A stretch of 21,385 nucleotides of DNA from Desulfovibrio sp. Dsv1 (GTDB taxonomy: Bacteria; Desulfobacterota; Desulfovibrionia; Desulfovibrionales; Desulfovibrionaceae): NCBI GenBank assembly GCA_000403945.1, contig APFI01000133.1, positions 1 through 21,385 of the forward strand, in the 5' to 3' direction. This document shows positions 15,511 to 21,385 of the stretch, piece after piece. Position 1 is the first letter of the stretch. Each line of letters starts with the position of its first letter. Both the position numbers and the translations under genes were made by a program. The notes beneath the pieces are model-generated. The model had not been told where the DNA came from. It saw only the letters and a program-made list of their open reading frames with translations, and searched no databases.

Positions 15511-16920
15511 ATGAGCCGTCTGGAACATGACTTTCTCGGCGAGATGTCCATTGCGGACGATGTCTATTACGGCATCCAGACCCGCCGGGCCATGGAGAAT
15601 TTCACCATTTCCGGGATCACTCTGGCGGAGTTTCCGGCCATGATCATGGCCCTTGCCCTGGTCAAGAAAGCGGCGGCCGCGGCAAATATGGAGCTCGGCT
15701 GCCTGCCCCATGACGTGGGCGAGGCCATCTGCGCGGCCTGCGACGAGCTGGCGGACGGAAAGCTGCACGACCAGTTCCCGGTGGACTGCATTCAGGGCGG
15801 CGCGGGCACCTCCACCAACATGAACGCCAACGAGGTCATCGCCAACCGCGCCCTGGAGCTGCTGGGCCATGCCAAGGGCGAGTATGCCTACTGCCACCCC
15901 AATAATCATGTGAACTGTTCCCAGTCCACCAATGATGTCTACCCCACGGCCCTGCGCCTGGCCCTGTACGACAAGCTGGGCGGCCTGCTGGCTGACATGG
16001 CGCATTTGCGGCTGGGTTTTGAGATCAAGGCCGAAGAGTTCGCCGAGGTGCTCAAAATGGGGCGGACCCAGTTGCAGGACGCCGTGCCCATGACCCTGGG
16101 ACAGGAGTTCGGGGCCTATGCCACGACTCTCGGCGAGGACATGCTGCGCATGCGGGAGGCGCGGAAACTGTTGCTGGAGATCAATCTGGGGGCCACGGCC
16201 ATCGGCACGGGCATCAACGCGCCCGAGGGCTACGCCGCGCTGGCCACGGAAAAACTGGCCCGCTTCAGCGGCCTTCCGGTGGCGCTTTCCGCCAATCTCA
16301 TCGAAGCCACCTAGGATACCGGCGGCTATGTGCAGATTTCCGGCGTGCTCAAACGCATAGCGGTCAAGCTTTCCAAAATCTGCAACGACCTGCGCCTGCT
16401 GTCCTCCGGGCCGCGCGCGGGCATCTATGAAATCAACCTGCCGCGCCTCCAGCCTGGCTCGTCCATCATGCCGGGCAAGGTCAACCCGGTCATCCCCGAA
16501 GTGGTCAATCAGGTGGCGTTCGACATCATCGGCAAGGACGTGACCATTACCCTGGCCGCCGAAGCCGGTCAGCTTGAGCTCAATGTCATGGAGCCGATCA
16601 TCGCCTTCAACCTGTTTACCGGCATCCGCCGCCTGGGCAACGCCTTTCGCGCGCTCCAGGACCGCTGCGTGGCCGGGATCACGGCCAACAGCGAGCATTG
16701 CCGGGAACTGGTGGAAAGGAGTATCGGCATCATCACCGCGCTCAATCCCTATATCGGCTATGAGAATTCGGCGTCCGTGGCCAAAGAGGCGCTGGAGAGC
16801 GGCGGATCGGTGGTGGATATCGTGCTGGCCCGGAAGCTGTTGAGCCGGGAACAGCTCGACGCCCTGCTTCAGTCGGAGAAACTGGCCCGTCCGTCTTCAA
16901 CCGCGCCCCAAAAGCCGTAG
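15511..16920 (+). pseudogene. aspA: Aspartate ammonia-lyase gene interrupted by one amber codon
   Basis: Aspartase turns L-aspartate into fumarate and ammonia. Reading through codon 268 (TAG, 16312-16314) gives a continuous 469-residue protein of normal aspartase length. Markers before the stop: GGAGTSTNMN (96-105) and SQSTNDVYPT; the GEY context and GGAGTS separate it from fumarase C. After it: VQISGVLKRIAVKLSKICNDLRLLSSGPRAG and the signature GSSIMPGKVNP (316-326). The stop sits in EAT-stop-DTGGYV, where Gln (CAG) is a natural ancestor, one C-to-T change. No frameshift or second stop is present, so the lesion is recent, a sequencing error, or tolerated. The N-terminal fragment lacks the catalytic Ser loop and neither half looks self-sufficient. 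Start ATG 15511 with AGGAAGAG seven bases upstream. First gene of the nhaC-iadA operon. Confidence 0.85.
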
Positions 16921-16970
16921 GAGCCCGGCCCGCGCCGCCGCAAGGCTCAACATGCCCGGAGGACAATCCC

Positions 16971-18416
16971 ATGCGACAACACAAAACGCCTTCCTTCGCC
17001 TTTGCCATCACGACGCTGCTTATCATTGTGGCGCTGATCGCGGGCGGCCTTATCTTTTTCAAACTCCAGCTGCATCTGCTGATGCTCACGGGCTGGATCG
17101 TCAGCGCGGCTTTCGGCAAATGTCTGGGCTTCAGCTACTCGGACCTGGAAGCCGGAGCCTATGAACTGATCATGAAGGCCATGGGGGCCTGCCTGATCCT
17201 GATGTGTGTGGGCGCGCTGATCGGCTCCTGGATCGCGGCGGGCACCGTGCCGGTGATGATCTACGTGGGCCTGAACATCATCACGCCCAGCCTTTTTCTG
17301 GTCACCAGCCTGATCGTCTGCTCCCTGACCTCGCTGGCCACCGGCACCTCCTGGGGAACCATCGGCACTGTGGGCGTGGCCCTGATGGGCATCGGCGCGG
17401 GCCTGGGCTTCACGCCCGGTCTCACCGCCGCCAGCATCATCTGCGGATCCTTTTTCGGGGACAAGATGTCCCCGCTCTCGGACACCACCAACATGGCGGC
17501 GGCCGTGAACGGCGTGCCCCTGCTCCGGCACGTCAAGCACATGTTTTTCACCATCACACCGGCCTACGTGATTACCTTCATCCTGTACGCCATCCTGGGC
17601 TTTCAGCATTCCGGCGACATCTCCTCCGGCCAGCTGGCCGCCATCCTGAACGGCCTGGACAGCCATTTCCGCATCGGCGTGATCCCGGCCCTGCCCATGC
17701 TGCTGGTGCTGATACTGCTTCTGCGCCGGAGCAATCCGGTGGTCGCCATTGCCAGCGGCGCCCTGTTCGGCGTGGCCATCGCCGTGCTGCACGGCGGCAT
17801 GGACCTTTCCACGGCCTTCAACACCATGTGGGGCGGCTACAAGGGGCAGTTCGAGGATCCCTTTCTGGCCAAGCTGCTCAACCGGGGCGGCGTGACCAGC
17901 ATGCTGAACATTCTCTGCCTGGTGATCCTGGCCTGCGGTCTGGGTGGCATGCTCAAGCGCATGGGCGTCATCGACGCGGCCCTTGACCCGCTGGCCCGGC
18001 GCGCTGACACGGGCTTCAAGCTGGTGGGCGCGACACTGATCATCGGCTACGGAACCCTGATGCTCACGGCGGCCATCTACTTCAGCATTGTCATGACCGG
18101 CACGCTGATGGCCCCGATCTTCCGCAAAAACGGCTTCCGACCCGAAAACTGCTCGCGCGTGGTGGAAGACGCCAGCACCCTGGGCGGACCGCTGGTGCCC
18201 TGGGCCAACAACGCCCTTTTCCCCATGGCCACCCTGAGTGTGACCTATGCGGAATACGTTCCCTGGGTTTTCCTGCTTTATCTTACTCCGGTGGTTTCCC
18301 TGCTCTACGCCTTTTTCAACATCACCATGACCCGCCTCACGCCCGAGGAAATGGCCGAGGAAAAGGAAGCGGACATGCAGCAAAACAGCCTGTCAGCCGC
18401 TGAGGAGAAACGATGA
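16971..18416 (+). CDS. nhaC: NhaC-family Na+/H+ antiporter (or related carrier)
   Basis: A 481-residue membrane protein with about 11-12 membrane segments from residue 10 on. The NhaC mark GDKMSPLSDTTNMAAAVNGVPL (about 163-184) is intact, and the protein ends in a short charged cytoplasmic tail. Family members exchange Na+ for protons across the inner membrane; some homologues carry organic acids or amino acids. The gene lies 50 bases after the aspartase frame and overlaps iadA by ATGA, so its job is likely linked to that route. A GGAGGA seven bases before ATG 16971 fixes the start. Whether the real cargo is ions or substrate cannot be decided here. Confidence 0.85.
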   Translation: MRQHKTPSFAFAITTLLIIVALIAGGLIFFKLQLHLLMLTGWIVSAAFGKCLGFSYSDLEAGAYELIMKAMGACLILMCVGALIGSWIAAGTVPVMIYVGLNIITPSLFLVTSLIVCSLTSLATGTSWGTIGTVGVALMGIGAGLGFTPGLTAASIICGSFFGDKMSPLSDTTNMAAAVNGVPLLRHVKHMFFTITPAYVITFILYAILGFQHSGDISSGQLAAILNGLDSHFRIGVIPALPMLLVLILLLRRSNPVVAIASGALFGVAIAVLHGGMDLSTAFNTMWGGYKGQFEDPFLAKLLNRGGVTSMLNILCLVILACGLGGMLKRMGVIDAALDPLARRADTGFKLVGATLIIGYGTLMLTAAIYFSIVMTGTLMAPIFRKNGFRPENCSRVVEDASTLGGPLVPWANNALFPMATLSVTYAEYVPWVFLLYLTPVVSLLYAFFNITMTRLTPEEMAEEKEADMQQNSLSAAEEKR

Positions 18417-19588
18417 ACGCCGTTCTGGTCAAAAACGCGCATGTGTATGCGCCCGAAAATCTGGGCCGCAACGACATCCTTCTGGTCAACGATAAAATCG
18501 CGGCTCTGGCTCCGAACATCACCCTGCCCGCCTGCCTTGAGCCCGCGCTGATGCTGGACGCCGAAGGCCGTGCGGCCGTGCCGGGCTTCATTGACGCCCA
18601 CGTGCATATCACGGGTGGCGGCGGCGAGGCCGGTTTTCACACCCAGGTGCCGCCCCTGCCGCTCTCCGTGCCCCTTTCCGGGGGAGTGACCACGCTGGGC
18701 GGCCTGCTCGGCACCGACGGCGTGACCCGGCATGTGGACAACGTGCTGGCCAAGGCCTGTTCCCTGGAGGAAGAGGGCCTTTCCACCTTTATCATGACCG
18801 GCGGCTATCCCCTGCCGTCGCCGACCATCACCGGTTCGGTGACGCGCGATTTCGCCTGTGTCTCCAAGGTGCGCGGCGGCAAGATCGCCATTGCCGACCA
18901 CCGCGTCGCACCTGTCAGCGCCGCGCAACTGGCGGCCCTTGCCACGGACGTGCGGGTGGGCGGCATGCTGCGCGGCATTGTGGGCATGCTGATCATTCAC
19001 ATCGGGGCCGCGCCCGAGGGGCTGGCCCGAATTTTCGAGGTCATTGAGCAATGTCCCTATCTGGCCAGGCATCTGATCGCCACCCATATCAACCGCAGCC
19101 CGCAGGCCTTTGATCAGGCCATGCTGCTGGCCCGGCGCGGCGGCTTCATGGATGTTTCCTCCGGCCTGAATAACGCGACCTTGGGGCCGGACACGCTCAA
19201 GCCGTCCACGGCCATCGCCGTCGCCCTGCGTTCCGGCGTGCCGCCGGAACAGATTCTGATGAGTTCGGACGGCAACGGCAGCGCGGCGCGCTATGACGAC
19301 CAGGGGCATGTGGAAAGTCTGGTGGCTTCGGATCCGCGCACGCTCTGCGCGGAATTCCGGGATTGCGTCCTTGCCGAGGGCTTGTCCATGACGCAGGCTC
19401 TGGCCCCGATCACCAGCAACGTGGCCAAGGCCTTTTCCCTCTTTCCGGCCAAAGGGGCGCTGACTGTGGGCAGCGACGCGGACGTGCTCGTGCTGGCCGC
19501 AGACCTGCGGCCCTGGAGCCTTTTCGCCAAAGGGCGGCATATGCTCCACGAAGGGCGGGTGCTTTGCAAGGGCACGTTTGAAGAATAG
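18413..19588 (+). CDS. iadA: Isoaspartyl dipeptidase (beta-aspartyl peptidase)
   Basis: A metal amidohydrolase that cleaves beta-aspartyl (isoAsp) dipeptides, such as those from damaged proteins, releasing aspartate and the second amino acid. All residues of the E. coli enzyme that I can place are present: H63 and H65 (DAHVHITGGGGEAG), E72, Y132, the lysine K157 that is carboxylated to bridge two zinc ions, H163 and R164, H196, H225 and R228 (THINR), D286 and S290 (SSDGNGS). The 391-residue length is normal. It overlaps nhaC by four bases, so translation is coupled. Aspartate made here would feed the aspartase, which is broken in this copy. Confidence 0.94.
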   Translation: MNAVLVKNAHVYAPENLGRNDILLVNDKIAALAPNITLPACLEPALMLDAEGRAAVPGFIDAHVHITGGGGEAGFHTQVPPLPLSVPLSGGVTTLGGLLGTDGVTRHVDNVLAKACSLEEEGLSTFIMTGGYPLPSPTITGSVTRDFACVSKVRGGKIAIADHRVAPVSAAQLAALATDVRVGGMLRGIVGMLIIHIGAAPEGLARIFEVIEQCPYLARHLIATHINRSPQAFDQAMLLARRGGFMDVSSGLNNATLGPDTLKPSTAIAVALRSGVPPEQILMSSDGNGSAARYDDQGHVESLVASDPRTLCAEFRDCVLAEGLSMTQALAPITSNVAKAFSLFPAKGALTVGSDADVLVLAADLRPWSLFAKGRHMLHEGRVLCKGTFEE

Positions 19589-19919
19589 AATATCTGCTTT
19601 TGTAATTGTCCCGTTCAAAATCGACGCTGCCCGCCGGTTGGGGAAATAGGGTGTTTTTATTCGCTACGGGCGCGGACGTCTGTCTTTCTGCCGTTCCCGT
19701 AAGCGCCATGGGCTTCCGAACATCCTTGCGGGCTTTCGTTTCAAAATCCTGATAAGGCGATTGACGTACGCCATATCCCTTGGAGCGTGGCGGTTCCGGC
19801 CTGACGAGCAGCCGGACGAAAACAGCATTTTACTCTGAGTGGATTAAAAGCCTAAAAAAGGAGGGGAAGCTAATCCTCCTTTTTCAGTTACATATTTGTC
19901 AATAAAATTACAAAGGGTC
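19589..19919. other. Non-coding gap between iadA and the IS remnant
   Basis: No gene is supported. A weak hairpin, CCCGTAAG with CTTGCGGG (19696-19703 and 19725-19732), has a 21-base loop. A strong bidirectional hairpin at 19855-19884 precedes the IS remnant. No clear transcription signal or repeat was recognised in the rest. Confidence 0.5.
19855..19884. terminator. Bidirectional Rho-independent terminator
   Basis: AAAAAGGAGG (19855-19864) and CCTCCTTTTT (19875-19884), perfect 10-pair stem with a 10-base loop, A and T runs at both ends. It could end the aspartase-nhaC-iadA transcript, about 270 bases downstream of iadA, or shield the IS. Confidence 0.7.
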
Positions 19920-20490
19920 ATGACTTCTACACTGCCTAGGGCAGCCCCAAAACAAATACGCATTCGTTCAAGAATTTCAGAGGCAAAAATTCGGTGACTT
20001 GTGAAACTTTTTTCCGTTGATTTGACTGCTTCCCAGATTGCGGAATTGTCCGGTTCCAACCGGAATACCGTCAGGGAAAGAATTGCCCGTTACCGTGAAA
20101 CCGAATCTCCCGTCAAAGGTGAGGTTGAAGTCGATGAAAGCTGCTTCGGGGATCGTCGTGCCAGAGGTATCAGGGGCTGTGGAGCACGTGGAAAAAACAT
20201 TGTTTTCGGTCTGTTCGAGCGCAAGGACAAGGTCTGTACGGAAATCGTTCCTGATTGCTCCAGGGTAACTCTCCGGAGAATCATCCGGGGACGTGTGGAC
20301 CTTGAAAGCGTCATTCACTTGGATGGCTTAGCGTGGTTATGACGGGCTTCTCGATTCGGGATACCAGAAACATTTACGCGTTCAACATTCGCATAACGAA
20401 TTTTCAATAACGGATACACAAGCCTTGACTGCCGCATTTTATGTTGGCTTTTGCATCGAAGAGAGATGCGATGGAGGCGTTGACTTCGGA
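19920..20490 (+). pseudogene. Decayed IS1595-type transposase
   Basis: A remnant of an IS1595/IS1016-group transposase. The frame opens at ATG 19920 (AAAGGG just upstream) and reads into RISEAKIR before a TGA at 19995-19997, likely once CGA. It then continues in the same frame: LVKLFSVDLTASQIAELSGSNRNTV. A few residues are missing just before RERIARY, then comes the catalytic part GEVEVDESCFGDRRARG, KNIVFGLFERKDKVCTEIVPD and RGRVDLESVIHLDG. An extra base near 20326-20332 shifts the frame into RGYDGLLDSGYQKHLRVQHSHNEF, after which similarity fades; the right end is approximate. The third catalytic residue is not recognisable. The element cannot be autonomous. Confidence 0.75.
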
Positions 20491-20524
20491 ACCGTGCGAG
20501 CGTATGGGACGGCAGCCTTCTCTT

Positions 20525-20536
20525 CCATCCGGATGG
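20525..20536. repeat. Perfect 12-base palindrome
   Basis: CCATCCGGATGG reads the same on both strands. It lies in decayed sequence after the transposase remnant. No function is evident. Confidence 0.5.
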
Positions 20537-20623
20537 CTTGGATGCGACACAATTTTTGAGACAACGGAAAGCCCCGTTGAGAAACAGTCCTTGGAGCCGC
20601 CGGACCCACACGAGAAAAAACTG

Positions 20624-20652
20624 TTGAGCTGAGCGTGAAAAACACGTATCCA
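20624..20652 (+). promoter_or_regulatory. Weak putative promoter for the Skp-like gene
   Basis: TTGAGC (20624-20629), 17 bases, TATCCA (20647-20652); 4 of 6 and 3 of 6 matches. A CGTG-AAAAA-CACG inverted repeat (20634-20646) occupies the spacer. Confidence 0.25.
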
Positions 20653-20687
20653 GAGGCAACAATGTTTTGAGAGGAGTGCTCATTACC

Positions 20688-21263
20688 ATGCGAATCCGTC
20701 TTTTTATGTCGCTGGTTTTCGTGTTGACTTTCATGCTGCTGGCCTGTCAGCAGACGGAAACCAAGGATGCTCAACCCAAACTAGCGGTCGTGGACATGGC
20801 GCACATCATGCGCGACAGCGAGCCGGGCAAGGCTGGCGTAAAATTCCTGGAAAGCCTTCAGAGCGGCATGCAGGACAAACTCAACGCCATTCAGGCCCGT
20901 CTGGAAAAAGATCCCCAGGACAAAGCCGCGCAGAAAGAACTGCAGGGCGTGTACATGGCTTCGCAGCAACGCATGCAGGCCGAACAGCAGAATGTGGTCA
21001 ACCTGCTTTATGACACCATTCAGCGCGTTCTCAACACCTACCGCGCACAGCAGGGCTACGACATCATCCTCAGCGCCGAAGTGGCTGCCGCTTTCAACTC
21101 CAAGGTGGACGTGACTGCGGATGTTATCGCTGAAGTGAACAAGCAGAAAATCGATTTTAAGCCGCTACCCGAACCAGCCCCGGCTCCCGCCGCCCAGTCT
21201 CAGGACAAGGAACAGGCCAAAGATCAACCCAAGAACGACGTGCCCAAGAACGGCAAAAAGTAG
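20688..21263 (+). CDS. Skp/OmpH-like lipoprotein
   Basis: A 191-residue envelope protein. The ATG at 20688 follows GAGGAG (20671-20676, a rather long gap) and gives a signal peptide with lipobox LLAC (Cys20, then Gln-Gln). Residues about 30-145 have the Skp/OmpH look: LAVVDMAHIMRDSEPGKAGVKFLESL, then long helical coiled-coil arms rich in Gln, Lys and Glu, then YDIILSAEVAAAFNSKVDVTADVIAEVNKQ, the closing strand and helix of OmpH-type chaperones. The C-terminus is a Pro, Lys and Gln-rich tail. Typical Skp is soluble in the periplasm and carries outer-membrane proteins; here membrane anchoring is predicted. It is monocistronic with a strong terminator. Confidence 0.8.
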   Translation: MRIRLFMSLVFVLTFMLLACQQTETKDAQPKLAVVDMAHIMRDSEPGKAGVKFLESLQSGMQDKLNAIQARLEKDPQDKAAQKELQGVYMASQQRMQAEQQNVVNLLYDTIQRVLNTYRAQQGYDIILSAEVAAAFNSKVDVTADVIAEVNKQKIDFKPLPEPAPAPAAQSQDKEQAKDQPKNDVPKNGKK

Positions 21264-21285
21264 TTTTTAACGCCATTCAGAAGTT

Positions 21286-21319
21286 AACGCCCCTTTTCCC
21301 TAGAGAAAAGGGGCGTTTT
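21286..21319 (+). terminator. Rho-independent terminator after the Skp-like gene
   Basis: AACGCCCCTTTTC (21286-21298) and GAAAAGGGGCGTT (21305-21317) form a perfect 13-pair stem with a six-base loop, followed by TT. This is the strongest hairpin in the window. Confidence 0.9.
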
Positions 21320-21340
21320 ACGTTAGGGTATGTTTGCAAA

Positions 21341-21385
21341 CTATCTGATCCAAATCATTGAGGCTGCCAGGTAAACGAAAGAAAG
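21341..21385 (-). mobile_element. 3' end of an IS5-type transposase gene (cut by the window edge)
   Basis: On the minus strand the last 45 bases read LSFVYLAASMIWIR followed by TAG, the kind of C-terminus I recognise from IS5-family transposases. The bases beyond it (GGGTATGTTTGCAAAC from 21326) would be the terminal inverted repeat, next to a TA that fits the family's target preference. Only 14 codons are visible, so the family call is tentative. Confidence 0.5.

Noticed and set aside
15511..16314. Reading the TAG in the aspartase as pyrrolysine
   Set aside because: At least five genes in the window end at TAG and no pyl gene is visible; a single C-to-T change from CAG explains it better.
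19844..20059. 71-codon minus-strand frame that looks slightly protein-like
   Set aside because: It is antisense to the IS1595-type transposase start and its 3' end lies in the terminator stem.
20441..20632. 63-codon plus-strand frame after the transposase remnant
   Set aside because: Lies in decayed IS sequence, no ribosome site, no protein-like features.

Overview
The window looks like chromosomal DNA from a Desulfovibrio-type sulfate reducer (Desulfovibrionaceae). This is inferred from the high GC content, the protein style, and combinations such as a DUF362 protein, a large MscS channel, an FG-GAP exported protein and purD-purE. No rRNA or tRNA gene was found. About 16 intact protein genes, two broken genes and a partial IS end are supported.

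Layout. 44-1697 (minus): DUF362 protein and thiE as a tight pair. 1820-4381 (plus): a large MscS-type channel, followed by a small cupin gene with a strong terminator. 4829-4951 (minus): a possible 40-residue membrane peptide gene. 5152-6828 (plus): an exported FG-GAP protein, followed by a run of hairpins. 7046-8905 (plus): purD and purE. 8991-9293 (minus): a small four-cysteine zinc-ribbon-like protein, divergent from mutL (9453-11405, plus). 11435-13635 (minus): three overlapping or nearly touching genes encoding a lipoprotein, an exported TPR protein and an unknown protein, divergent from serS (13793-15067, plus). 15511-19588 (plus): an apparent operon of aspartase, an NhaC-family antiporter and isoaspartyl dipeptidase. 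19920-20490 holds a decayed IS1595-type transposase. 20688-21263 encodes a Skp/OmpH-like lipoprotein with a very strong terminator. The last 45 bases appear to be the 3' end of an IS5-type transposase.

How genes work together. The aspartase-NhaC-IadA cluster fits a small catabolic route. IadA would release aspartate from isoaspartyl dipeptides, aspartase would make fumarate and ammonia, and the NhaC-type carrier would handle ions or the substrate. The notable twist is that the aspartase reading frame is cut by one TAG codon (codon 268) while everything after it still reads as a perfect aspartase. TAG is the normal stop of several neighbouring genes, so general recoding is unlikely.

I did not find a convincing new defence, mobile or biosynthetic system. 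The most useful leads are the amber-interrupted aspartase, two genes (DUF362 and mutL) whose best promoters predict leaderless mRNAs, the hairpin array between 6841 and 7015, the incomplete endonuclease motif in MutL, and the lipoprotein-TPR-unknown gene trio.
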